From the NCBI GenBank assembly GCA_042088875.1, contig JBELLF010000006.1, forward strand, positions 1 to 30,529: a DNA stretch of 30,529 bases, in the 5' to 3' direction. The position numbers and the translations under genes were made by a program. Source of the stretch: Marisimplicoccus framensis_A (GTDB lineage: Bacteria > Bacteroidota > Bacteroidia > Flavobacteriales > Flavobacteriaceae). This document shows, piece after piece, positions 1-7,728 of this stretch (the stretch's first letter is position 1; each line of letters begins with the position of its first letter). The notes beneath the pieces were generated by a model, which did no database searches, had not been told where the DNA came from, and saw nothing but the letters and a program-made list of their open reading frames with translations.

Positions 1-67
1 GAGACATTATAAGTCCAAAAACAACACCTAAAACCATTCCAATAATTATTTTCCAATGTAGCTTCAT
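1..67 (-). CDS. Dicarboxylate/amino acid:cation symporter, N-terminal fragment (cut by window start)
   Basis: Only the first 22 codons are visible, reading leftwards from an ATG at 67-65; the rest lies outside the window. They encode MKLHWKIIIGMVLGVVFGLI followed by MS. This is the typical opening of the DAACS (SDF) family of sodium- or proton-coupled glutamate/aspartate/C4-dicarboxylate carriers in Bacteroidota: a short cationic segment leading straight into the first transmembrane helix. The start codon lies 2 bp after the aroC stop codon, so the gene is probably co-transcribed with aroC and may be translationally coupled to it. The family call rests on resemblance of a very short N-terminus; the transported substrate cannot be judged. 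Confidence 0.6.
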   Translation of the reverse strand, partial: MKLHWKIIIGMVLGVVFGLIMS

Positions 68-69
68 AA

Positions 70-1134
70 TTATATTTTAGAGAGTTTGCTTAATAATAGA
101 TAATCCGCAAGAACTAATGCAGCCATAGCTTCAACTATAGGCACTGCTCTTGGCACAACACATGGGTCATGTCTACCTTTGCCTTGTAATTTAACTTTAT
201 TTCCTTTACTATCTATAGAATCCTGGTCTCTCATTATTGTGGAAACAGGCTTAAATGCAATATTAAAATATATTTCCATACCATTTGATATACCACCTTG
301 CACACCACCAGAATAGTTTGTTTTTGTAGACCCATCCTCATTAAAAGAATCATTATGTTCAGATCCTTTCATTTCAGATCCTTTAAAACCACTTCCAAAT
401 TCAAATCCTTTGACAGCATTAATTGATAGCATTGCCCTTCCAAGCTCGGCATGAAGTTTATTGAAAACGGGTTCTCCAAGACCAACAGGAGCTCCACTTA
501 TTATACAAGAAATAACTCCACCAACTGTATCTCCTTTTTTTCTTATTTGTTTAATTAGGTCTTCCATCTCTTTAGACTTTTCAAGATCTGGACATCTTAC
601 AATTGATTTTTCAATATTTTCAAAATCAATATTTGACTTTTCATATTCATATTTTATATTTCCAACAGATGAAACAAAAGCGTTTATCTTAACATCCTTT
701 AAAAGAAGCTTAGCTATAGCACCTGCAACAACTCTAACTACAGTTTCTCTGGCTGAACTTCTACCACCACCTCTATAATCTCTAAAACCATATTTCTTAT
801 CGTATACAAAATCTGCATGAGATGGTCTATAGCTATCCTTTATATGAGAGTAATCTTTTGATTTTTGGTCTTGATTAAGAATTATAAATCCTATTGGAGT
901 TCCAGTGGATTTACCCTCAAAGATTCCCGATAAAAATTCAACAGAATCATCTTCTTTTCTTTGAGTAACAATTTCAGATTGCCCAGGCCTTCTTCTATTC
1001 AACTCAGAGTTAATAAAGTCTAAATCAATATCCACACCTGCAGGACATCCATCTACTACTCCACCTAGAGCTTTTCCGTGGGACTCACCAAATGATGAGA
1101 TTTTAAAGATATTACCGAATGAATTTCCTGCCAT
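70..1134 (-). CDS. aroC: Chorismate synthase
   Basis: The product (354 aa, normal length) catalyses the last shikimate-pathway step, 5-enolpyruvylshikimate-3-phosphate to chorismate, using reduced FMN in the cytoplasm. All family signatures are present: GNIFKISSFGESHG near residues 7-20 with the conserved His19, RRRPGQSE near 48-55, GGGRSSARETVVRVVAGAIA near 121-140, and the C-terminal KGRHDPCVVPRAVPIVEAM block that contacts flavin and substrate. The ATG start gives the family-standard N-terminus. It lies 29 bp downstream of the FAD-linked dehydrogenase gene and 2 bp upstream of a symporter gene, all on the minus strand, so an operon is likely. No other shikimate gene is in the window, so aroC is not clustered with its pathway here. 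Confidence 0.97.
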   Translation of the reverse strand: MAGNSFGNIFKISSFGESHGKALGGVVDGCPAGVDIDLDFINSELNRRRPGQSEIVTQRKEDDSVEFLSGIFEGKSTGTPIGFIILNQDQKSKDYSHIKDSYRPSHADFVYDKKYGFRDYRGGGRSSARETVVRVVAGAIAKLLLKDVKINAFVSSVGNIKYEYEKSNIDFENIEKSIVRCPDLEKSKEMEDLIKQIRKKGDTVGGVISCIISGAPVGLGEPVFNKLHAELGRAMLSINAVKGFEFGSGFKGSEMKGSEHNDSFNEDGSTKTNYSGGVQGGISNGMEIYFNIAFKPVSTIMRDQDSIDSKGNKVKLQGKGRHDPCVVPRAVPIVEAMAALVLADYLLLSKLSKI

Positions 1135-1163
1135 AGCTTGAGTTATAAAGATAATATCTTATA

Positions 1164-2552
1164 TTAAAATACTCTACCGGGATTTAATATATTTTTTGGA
1201 TCAATAGATTTTTTAATTAACCTCATTAATTCAATTTCATCTTTACTCCTACTTTTTATCAAGTATTTCTTTTTATCAAGACCTATTCCGTGTTCTGCAG
1301 ATATTGAACCTTTAACTAATTCTGTATTACTATATATTATTTCGTTAATCTTATTTTTTAAATCATCATCATCTGAATCCTTTCCAATTATAAAATGTAT
1401 GTTACCATCTGCAACGTGACCAAACGGAAAGATTGTTTCCACACCTTTACAATTTTTAAGCTCAATAATTGTTTTATCAATTACTTCTCCAATTTTAGCT
1501 ACAGGTATACTGATATCAAATTGCTGATCAAATTTTTTTTCTTCTGCTAAAACAGCTACATCTTCTCTAATTCCCCAAATATTCAGTTGCTCTTTTTCAT
1601 TATTACCAATGACTGCGTCATCAACAAATCCTTTGTCAAGTGCCTCCATAACAGCTTTCTCAAAAGTATTGTAATCATTTTCAAAATCTCTACCCATAAA
1701 TTCGATAAAAACATAGTATTTAGAATTATCGGGAAGATATTTGTTATACATGGTTTTATCACTTACCATTTGCTTATAGGTATCATTCCAAAGGAGTTCA
1801 AATGCTGTCAGGTTATTTGAAATTTTATCATCCATAAAATTTAATAAACTTAAAACCTTTTCATAACTATTAGTAACAGTAAGAGCAGTATATCTTGTCT
1901 TAGGATACTGGTATAGCCTAAGAACAACTTTTGTAACTATTCCAAGAGTTCCTTCAGATCCAATAAAAAACTGTTTTAAGTCATAACCTGAATTGTCTTT
2001 CATTAGTTTTTTTAATGATGATATTATAGTTCCATTTGGAAGAACTACCTCTAAACCCAGTACCAGGCTTCTTGTCATACCATATTTAAACACTCTTAAT
2101 CCCCCAGCATTAGTTGAAACTGCACCTCCTATTTGAGCAGAACCTCTTGCTCCAAAATTTAATGGAAGAAGAAGATTTTTTTCTCTAACAGAATTAATAA
2201 TATCCTCAATTATTACCCCAGACTCACATGTAACAGTTTTACCTTTCTCGTCAATTTCAATTATTTTATTCATTTTTTCAAGGGAAACAACTACTTGATT
2301 TTTAGAGGATTTTGTTGAACCAACAAGATTCGTGAGGCCGCCGTGAATAATAATTTCCTGATTATTATCATTACAGATTTTTAATATAGCTGATACTTGA
2401 TCTGTGTCCTTTGGAAGAAGTAAACAAATTGATTCAAGGGGTATATCTGTCTTCCATATATGATAAAATCTTAATTTAAGTTTGTCGTTTATAATTATTG
2501 ATGATTTATCAAGTATTTTTTCAAAAAGAGAGATTATTTTGATTTCAGACAT
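1164..2552 (-). CDS. FAD-linked 2-hydroxyacid dehydrogenase (GlcD / D-lactate / D-2-hydroxyglutarate dehydrogenase type)
   Basis: A 462-residue flavoprotein of the vanillyl-alcohol-oxidase (PCMH FAD-binding) fold, expected to oxidise a D-2-hydroxyacid (D-lactate, glycolate or D-2-hydroxyglutarate) to the 2-oxoacid and pass electrons to a quinone or carrier. The FAD-binding half shows HGGLTNLVG at 70-78, GARGSAQIGGAVSTNAGG at 134-151 and GSEGTLGIVT near 198-207. The C-terminal half carries the metal/substrate signature GHVADGNIH (His379, His386) and the SAEHGIG motif (Glu420, His421). No Fe-S (CxxCxxC) domain is fused and no GlcE/GlcF gene is adjacent, so it is the single-subunit form. The sequence alone does not fix the substrate. 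The ATG at 2552 faces the thioredoxin gene across 64 bp that contain an inverted repeat. It is the first gene of a probable operon with aroC. Confidence 0.88.
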   Translation of the reverse strand: MSEIKIISLFEKILDKSSIIINDKLKLRFYHIWKTDIPLESICLLLPKDTDQVSAILKICNDNNQEIIIHGGLTNLVGSTKSSKNQVVVSLEKMNKIIEIDEKGKTVTCESGVIIEDIINSVREKNLLLPLNFGARGSAQIGGAVSTNAGGLRVFKYGMTRSLVLGLEVVLPNGTIISSLKKLMKDNSGYDLKQFFIGSEGTLGIVTKVVLRLYQYPKTRYTALTVTNSYEKVLSLLNFMDDKISNNLTAFELLWNDTYKQMVSDKTMYNKYLPDNSKYYVFIEFMGRDFENDYNTFEKAVMEALDKGFVDDAVIGNNEKEQLNIWGIREDVAVLAEEKKFDQQFDISIPVAKIGEVIDKTIIELKNCKGVETIFPFGHVADGNIHFIIGKDSDDDDLKNKINEIIYSNTELVKGSISAEHGIGLDKKKYLIKSRSKDEIELMRLIKKSIDPKNILNPGRVF

Positions 2553-2557
2553 TTAGA

Positions 2558-2572
2558 TTAACAAATTGTTAA
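2558..2572. promoter_or_regulatory. Perfect 7-bp inverted repeat in a divergent promoter region (possible operator)
   Basis: TTAACAA-A-TTGTTAA is a perfect dyad with a 1-nt centre. It starts 5 bp upstream of the FAD-dehydrogenase ATG, in the 64-bp spacer shared with the divergent thioredoxin gene. The position suits a repressor site for the minus-strand gene, but the DNA is very AT-rich and a dyad of this size can arise by chance. No regulator gene lies nearby. Confidence 0.25.
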
Positions 2573-2596
2573 CTAAAGATATCAATTTTAAAAGAT

Positions 2597-2604
2597 TAAA
2601 TTTG
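2597..2604 (+). promoter_or_regulatory. Bacteroidota -7 box (TAAATTTG) before the thioredoxin lipoprotein gene
   Basis: TAAATTTG matches the TAnnTTTG -7 element recognised by the Bacteroidota primary sigma factor. It lies 12 bp before the ATG at 2617, so a transcript would have a leader of only a few bases. No TTG (-33 element) is seen at the expected spacing. The location also favours the 2617 start over the upstream in-frame TTG at 2566. Confidence 0.4.
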
Positions 2605-2616
2605 AACAAAAATATT

Positions 2617-3735
2617 ATGAATAAATATATCTACTCACTGGCTTCATTGGTCCTTCTTTTTTCTTGTAGTAACGAAAACACTTACATCATAAATGGTTCA
2701 GTTGATGTTGTTGATGACACTAAAGTATATATTCTTCAGGCAGACCAGAATAATCAGCCTTTCATAAAGGATTCAACTGAAGTTAAATCAAATATTTTTT
2801 CTTTTAAGGGTGTTTCTGCTACACCAGAAATAAGTTACTTACAAGTTGAAGGTGTTAATGGATATGTTTTAGCAATTCTTGAAACAGGAACTATAACTGC
2901 TGATTTAGACAAAGATAATATTACCAAATCTAAAGTCTTCGGAACAATTTCAAATGACGATTTTATAAAATATAAATCTGAAACAAAGTCTCTAGTAGAA
3001 GATATGAATAGTATTTCATCAACTGCGCAAGACGCTATTATGAATGGAGATGTTGAAACTGCAATGAAATTAGAAAAAGATTATAATAGAAAAGAGCAAG
3101 AAGTGCTTCTTTATGAGTGGGATTTTATCATAGAAAACTTAGATTCATATATGTCAGCTCTTTTGTTAGAGGTTTTCATGGTAGAAAACAAGGTAAATAA
3201 AGATAGTATTATAGATGTTTATGAAAGCTTCTCTAATAGAATAAAAGTAAGTGGTGTTGGAAAAAATATTGCTGATTTATTAAGTCAATATGAAGATCCT
3301 ATAGAAGAAGGCGAAATCGCTCCAGATTTTACTGCACCTAGTATTGATGGATCTAACGTTACATTAAGTGAAGTAACTAAAAGTAACACTGTTACACTTC
3401 TTGATTTTTGGGCTGCATGGTGTAGACCCTGTAGAGTTGAAAACCCTAACCTTGTAAGGTTATACAAAAAGTATAATCAAAATGGATTCGATATCCTTGG
3501 AGTATCTCTTGATAGAACTAAAGAACAATGGGAGCAGGCAATAGAAGATGACAACCTACCTTGGACTCAAGTTTCAAACTTAAGTTTTTGGAATGATCCT
3601 GTAGCTAGGAGATATAGCATAAGAGCTATTCCTCAGTCTTATCTAATTGATAATACTGGAACTGTAATTGGTAAGAATTTAAGAGGTAACGATCTCGAAG
3701 AAAGAATTAAATTTGCATTATCATTAAATGACTGA
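2617..3735 (+). CDS. Lipoprotein thioredoxin-family disulfide oxidoreductase (TlpA/ResA-like)
   Basis: I place the start at the ATG at 2617 (372 aa), because it opens directly into a lipoprotein signal, MNKYIYSLASLVLLFSC, with lipobox Cys17; an in-frame TTG at 2566 would add 17 residues that spoil the signal. The N-terminal half resembles the DUF4369-type beta domain often found before Bacteroidota thioredoxins, followed by a charged helical linker. The C-terminal 120 or so residues are an AhpC/TSA-thioredoxin fold: GEIAPDF opening, catalytic WCRPC motif (Cys269, Cys272) and the cis-proline segment RAIPQSYLID. It should act in the periplasm as a membrane-tethered thiol:disulfide reductase, as ResA/TlpA do in cytochrome c maturation. 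The partner is unknown, as no cytochrome gene is adjacent. The acyltransferase gene follows after 3 bp. Confidence 0.9.
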   Translation: MNKYIYSLASLVLLFSCSNENTYIINGSVDVVDDTKVYILQADQNNQPFIKDSTEVKSNIFSFKGVSATPEISYLQVEGVNGYVLAILETGTITADLDKDNITKSKVFGTISNDDFIKYKSETKSLVEDMNSISSTAQDAIMNGDVETAMKLEKDYNRKEQEVLLYEWDFIIENLDSYMSALLLEVFMVENKVNKDSIIDVYESFSNRIKVSGVGKNIADLLSQYEDPIEEGEIAPDFTAPSIDGSNVTLSEVTKSNTVTLLDFWAAWCRPCRVENPNLVRLYKKYNQNGFDILGVSLDRTKEQWEQAIEDDNLPWTQVSNLSFWNDPVARRYSIRAIPQSYLIDNTGTVIGKNLRGNDLEERIKFALSLND

Positions 3736-3738
3736 TAA

Positions 3739-4602
3739 TTGCAATTTCTAACATATCTTATATTCTATCCTTTAATCAAACTTATATCCTTACAACCATT
3801 TTGTGTTGTTTATAGAATATCAAATTTTGTTAATTTCCTTCTTTATAAGGTATTTAAGTATAGACTTAAAACTGTTCGAAGAAATCTTAAGCTTGTTTTT
3901 CCAGATAAAACAGGCATCGAGCTACGTGAGATCGAAAAAGGATTCTATAAACACTTTTCAGATATTACAATTGAAAGCATCAAAGCATATGGTATGAGTA
4001 AAAATCAAATGATGAAAAGATACACCTATGAAAATATTGATGTTATAAGAAAAATTCAGAAGAAAAAAAAGAACATAATTCTATTATTAGGACATTATTC
4101 AAACTTTGAATGGATGTTATCAATAGGATATCATACCAAGGGTAACGGTTATGCAATATATACCCCCTTGACAAACAAGTATTTTGATAGATTATTTAAA
4201 AAAATAAGAAAAAAACATAATGCCTTCTTGGTTTCTAGATATAAAATAAAGGAATTTATGTCGTCTCTTGATAATAATAAAAACTACATGTTTGGATTTG
4301 TCGCTGATCAGTCACCTAGGAATGTTGGAAAATCATATATAAATTATTTTTTTGGTCAAAAAGTTCCAATATTTACTGGAGCTGAGAGATTTGCAAAAGA
4401 TTATAATCTTTCAGTAGTTTTTGCAGATACAAATAGAGTTAAAAGAGGTTATTATAGAACTAAATTTATTGAGATAAATGATAATAAAGATTCTAAGTAC
4501 AGTATAACAGATCAGTTTATTAAATTACTTGAAGAACAAGTTTACAGAGATCCAAATCAATATTTTTGGTCACATAATAGATTTAAACATCTAATTAACT
4601 AG
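3739..4602 (+). CDS. Lysophospholipid/lipid A acyltransferase family protein (LpxL/HtrB-like), TTG start
   Basis: A 287-aa inner-membrane-associated acyltransferase of the LpxL/HtrB family, which transfers a secondary acyl chain to lipid A or to another lipid acceptor. Residues 1-37 form the usual hydrophobic N-terminal anchor. The catalytic HX4(D/E) motif is in GHYSNFEW (His119, Glu124), and the later family blocks FVADQSPRN and FFGQKVPIFTGAERFA are clear. The start must be TTG: a stop codon (TAA, 3736-3738) immediately precedes it, and the family-typical N-terminus begins exactly there. Only 3 bp separate it from the thioredoxin stop, suggesting translational coupling. Its 3' end overlaps that of the convergent glmM by 12 bp. 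The acyl chain and acceptor cannot be read from sequence. Confidence 0.88.
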   Translation: MQFLTYLIFYPLIKLISLQPFCVVYRISNFVNFLLYKVFKYRLKTVRRNLKLVFPDKTGIELREIEKGFYKHFSDITIESIKAYGMSKNQMMKRYTYENIDVIRKIQKKKKNIILLLGHYSNFEWMLSIGYHTKGNGYAIYTPLTNKYFDRLFKKIRKKHNAFLVSRYKIKEFMSSLDNNKNYMFGFVADQSPRNVGKSYINYFFGQKVPIFTGAERFAKDYNLSVVFADTNRVKRGYYRTKFIEINDNKDSKYSITDQFIKLLEEQVYRDPNQYFWSHNRFKHLIN

Positions 4603-5979
4603 ATCATTAATTTCTTTTTCAATATCTAGAGCAATTTTATCTGCATTTATTTGTGTATCTGATTCAGAAAAAATTCTTACAATAGGTTCAGTGTTTGATT
4701 TTCTCATATGCACCCAACCATTTTTAAAATCAATTCTAACTCCATCTTCAGTATTTGGTAATAAATCTGAATATTTAGAAACTAACTTTTCAAAAACTTG
4801 ATCTATTACATTTGAATCTTTTAGAGTAATCTTTAATTTTTTCATGTAATACTTAGGAAAGTCATCCTTTAACTTTGAGATTTTAGAAGATCTATTTACT
4901 AATAAAGCAAGAAACAGAGCAATACCTACCAATGCATCTCTCCCATAGTGAAGAACTGGATAAATGATTCCACCTCCTCCCTCTCCCCCTACTACAGCAT
5001 TTACCTCTTTCATTTTCTTTACTACATTCATCTCTCCAACAGGTGTAGAGTGATAATTACAACCGTAAGAAAGCGTTAAGTCTTTGAGAGCATTAGAAGA
5101 TGAAAGTGTTGAAACGGTATCACCTTTTGATTTAGATAGAACAAAGTCAGAGCAGTATACTTGAGTATTTTCCTCACCAAGTATTTCTCCATTTTCATCA
5201 AAAAAGACTAGTCTATCAACATCAGGATCAACAGCTAATCCAAAGTCTGCATTATATTCTTTAATTTCATTTGATAAATCTTTTAAATTTTCTTTAAGTG
5301 GTTCTGGTGTATGTGAGAAACTTCCATTTATATTAGAGTTAATAATTTTATAATTAATTGATAGTCTTTCAAATAGTTTTGGTAATGCGATAGAACCACC
5401 TGAGTTTATTGCATCAGCAACAACAGAGAGTTTCAAGGATTGTATATCTTTTAATGGTAATATTTCTAAATTTATAATCGCATCTATATGATCATCAATT
5501 AAATTATCATATTTTGTTATTATACCTAAATCATCATTTAATGAAAATTTAAATGAATCATGTTCAGAATATTTTATTAGCTTAATAACATCTTCTCTAG
5601 ATAAAAATTCACCATCTGAATTAAAGAATTTTAGGCCGTTATATTCCTCTGGATTATGACTTGCTGTTATCATTAAACCAGCAACTGATTTGTTATTTAG
5701 GACACCCCAACATAAAGTAGGAGTAGTAGAAACTCCACAGTTAATTACATTTATTCCCATCGATGAGAAAACAGAATTAACTATATTAAGAATAGATTCT
5801 CCTGATTTTCTTCCATCTCTTCCAGTCATTACCGTATAATCAGATAAGTTAGGGTTATTTTCTTTAATTAATAATGAAAAAGCAGCAATAGAATTTACAA
5901 TGTCTATTGGAGTTAAATTTTCATTGTTTTCTCCTCCTATTGTGCCTCTAAATCCTGATATATTTTTTATTAAAGTCAT
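4591..5979 (-). CDS. glmM: Phosphoglucosamine mutase (alpha-D-phosphohexomutase family)
   Basis: A 462-aa cytoplasmic phosphohexomutase, most likely GlmM, which interconverts glucosamine-6-phosphate and glucosamine-1-phosphate for UDP-GlcNAc, peptidoglycan and LPS synthesis. All four catalytic blocks are present: the phosphoserine loop TASHNPEEYNGLKF (Ser107), the Mg2+ loop DPDVDR (Asp251, Asp253, Asp255), the sugar-recognition loop GEGGGG (332-337) and the phosphate-binding loop RKSNTEPIVRI near 425-435. The opening ISGFRGTIGG fits Bacteroidota GlmM. The sugar loop reads GEGGGG rather than the classical GE.SGH, which is seen in Bacteroidota/archaeal-type enzymes, so phosphomannomutase or phosphoglucomutase activity is a minor alternative. 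It is a single minus-strand gene between convergent and divergent neighbours, with 46 bp to ggt. Confidence 0.88.
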   Translation of the reverse strand: MTLIKNISGFRGTIGGENNENLTPIDIVNSIAAFSLLIKENNPNLSDYTVMTGRDGRKSGESILNIVNSVFSSMGINVINCGVSTTPTLCWGVLNNKSVAGLMITASHNPEEYNGLKFFNSDGEFLSREDVIKLIKYSEHDSFKFSLNDDLGIITKYDNLIDDHIDAIINLEILPLKDIQSLKLSVVADAINSGGSIALPKLFERLSINYKIINSNINGSFSHTPEPLKENLKDLSNEIKEYNADFGLAVDPDVDRLVFFDENGEILGEENTQVYCSDFVLSKSKGDTVSTLSSSNALKDLTLSYGCNYHSTPVGEMNVVKKMKEVNAVVGGEGGGGIIYPVLHYGRDALVGIALFLALLVNRSSKISKLKDDFPKYYMKKLKITLKDSNVIDQVFEKLVSKYSDLLPNTEDGVRIDFKNGWVHMRKSNTEPIVRIFSESDTQINADKIALDIEKEINDLVN

Positions 5980-5987
5980 TAGAAATG

Positions 5988-6015
5988 TAAATATATAAAT
6001 TGTAAATTACACCAA
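5988..6015 (-). promoter_or_regulatory. Weak candidate promoter for glmM
   Basis: Read on the minus strand, the 46-bp spacer contains TTG, a 17-bp spacer and TATATTTA. This is one mismatch from the TAnnTTTG -7 box and within the usual spacing range for Flavobacteria. The ATG follows 8 bp later. The match is imperfect and the region is AT-rich, so this is tentative. Confidence 0.25.
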
Positions 6016-6025
6016 ATTTTTTCTT

Positions 6026-7714
6026 ATGAGATATTTACTAATCTTGATCATATTTTTCTCTTTTATTTCCTGTGGAAATGAATTTACACCAACTGTTGTT
6101 TCTGCTAGAAAAGATGCATCTGATATTGGTATAGAAATTATGAAAAAAGGTGGCAATGCATTTGACGCAATGATTGGCGTTCAATTAGCATTATCTGTAA
6201 GTCATCCAACTGCAGGCAATATTGCTGGTGGAGGATTTATGGTATATAAACTAAAAGATGGAACTGATGGAACTCTAGATTTTAGAGAAACTGCACCTAA
6301 TGGTTCATTCGAGAAAATGTATCAGGATGAAAACGGTAATGTTATTACAGGATTAAGCTCGACAGGTGGTTTAGCAGTAGGAGTTCCAGGGACTGTCTCT
6401 GCAATTTTTGAAATACATAAAAAATTTGGAACACTTCCAATTGAAGAATTATTTCAGCCTTCAATTGATCTAGCAAATAATGGTTATTTAGTCACCAAAT
6501 ACTTGGAAGATGAGTTAAATGAAAAAAGAGATGATTTTATTAAGCTAAATGGAACTAATTCGATCTATTCTAGAGAATATAAATCAGGTGATACGATCAC
6601 TAATAAGATGTATGCTAATACTTTAATAGAAATAATGAATAAAGGTGCTGATGGTTTTTATAAGGGTAAGGTTGCTGAAGATATGATCAAAACAATTTCA
6701 GAGAGTGGTGGAATTATGACTATGGAAGATCTTAGTGAATATAAATCTGTATGGAGAGATCCCGTTAGATTTAAATATAAAGACTATGATATTATTTCAA
6801 TGTCATTTCCTTCTAGTGGTGGAGTAATTTTAGGTCAAATGATGAAGGCTATTGAAAACTTTGACCTATCTAAAATTGAACATAACTCACCTGAATATGT
6901 TCAACTGCTAACTGAGATTGAAAGAAGAGCGTTTGCAGATAGGAGTGATTTAATGGGTGATCCAGATTTTATGGACCTACCTGTTTATGAATTTATGGAT
7001 GAGAAATATATTAAGGATAGAATGAGTACTTTCTCTTGGGATAAAGCTACACCTTCTTCAGAAATTAAACCTGGTAAAATTATTTTTAAAGAAAGTTATG
7101 AGACAACTCATTTCTCTATTATTGATAAAGAAGGCAATGCAGTATCCGTGACAACGACACTTAATAATAGTTTTGGGTCTAAAGTGTTTGTTGAAAATTC
7201 CGGTTTCTTTTTAAATAATGAAATGGATGACTTTAGCTCAAAACCTGGATATCCTAACTTTTTTGGAGTAATTGGTAGCGAAGCAAACTCTATTCAACCA
7301 AAAAAAAGAATGCTTAGTGCAATGACTCCTACTATTGTACTAAAAAACAATAAACCACATTTAATATTAGGCTCTCCAGGTGGACCAAGTATAATAACAT
7401 CTGTGTTTCAGACAATATTGAATGTTCTTGAATACAACATGAATGTGAATGATGCTGTGTCTTCTCCCCGCTTTCACCATCAATGGTATCCAGATTTAAT
7501 TGTAATGGAGGATGAGGCATACAGTAATGATCTGAACTCAATTTTAAATCAAAAAAATTATTTAATTGTAAAACTTCCTATCGAGGGAGATACTCTTGGA
7601 GTATATAAAAGATCTGACATTGGGGCTGTAGATGCAATTTTAATTGATGATAATGGAAAAGTATTTGGAGGACCTGATTTGAGAAGAGAACATTATTCTT
7701 CAGCAATAGAATAA
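6026..7714 (+). CDS. ggt: Gamma-glutamyltransferase (lipoprotein form)
   Basis: A 562-aa N-terminal nucleophile hydrolase that cleaves the gamma-glutamyl bond of glutathione and related peptides, or transfers the group to amino acids. The precursor self-cleaves before the nucleophilic threonine, here Thr360 in the TTHFSIID motif, to give subunits of about 359 and 203 residues. The oxyanion and substrate loop GSPGGPSII is at 449-457, and the large subunit has the family motifs GGGFMVY and DFRETAP. The N-terminus is a lipoprotein signal ending at Cys16 (FISC), so it is probably membrane-anchored and facing the periplasm or outside, unlike the soluble periplasmic E. coli enzyme. uvrA starts 14 bp downstream. 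Physiologically it fits scavenging of dissolved glutathione and peptides. Confidence 0.95.
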   Translation: MRYLLILIIFFSFISCGNEFTPTVVSARKDASDIGIEIMKKGGNAFDAMIGVQLALSVSHPTAGNIAGGGFMVYKLKDGTDGTLDFRETAPNGSFEKMYQDENGNVITGLSSTGGLAVGVPGTVSAIFEIHKKFGTLPIEELFQPSIDLANNGYLVTKYLEDELNEKRDDFIKLNGTNSIYSREYKSGDTITNKMYANTLIEIMNKGADGFYKGKVAEDMIKTISESGGIMTMEDLSEYKSVWRDPVRFKYKDYDIISMSFPSSGGVILGQMMKAIENFDLSKIEHNSPEYVQLLTEIERRAFADRSDLMGDPDFMDLPVYEFMDEKYIKDRMSTFSWDKATPSSEIKPGKIIFKESYETTHFSIIDKEGNAVSVTTTLNNSFGSKVFVENSGFFLNNEMDDFSSKPGYPNFFGVIGSEANSIQPKKRMLSAMTPTIVLKNNKPHLILGSPGGPSIITSVFQTILNVLEYNMNVNDAVSSPRFHHQWYPDLIVMEDEAYSNDLNSILNQKNYLIVKLPIEGDTLGVYKRSDIGAVDAILIDDNGKVFGGPDLRREHYSSAIE

Positions 7715-7728
7715 ATAAATATTATAAT

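Noticed and set aside
461..778. Open frame on the plus strand opposite aroC
   Set aside because: It lies wholly antisense to a strongly conserved gene, its product resembles no protein family, and it lacks a promoter or ribosome-binding context.
2566..2616. Upstream TTG start for the thioredoxin lipoprotein
   Set aside because: It would add 17 residues before the lipoprotein signal and would sit upstream of the likely -7 box at 2597.
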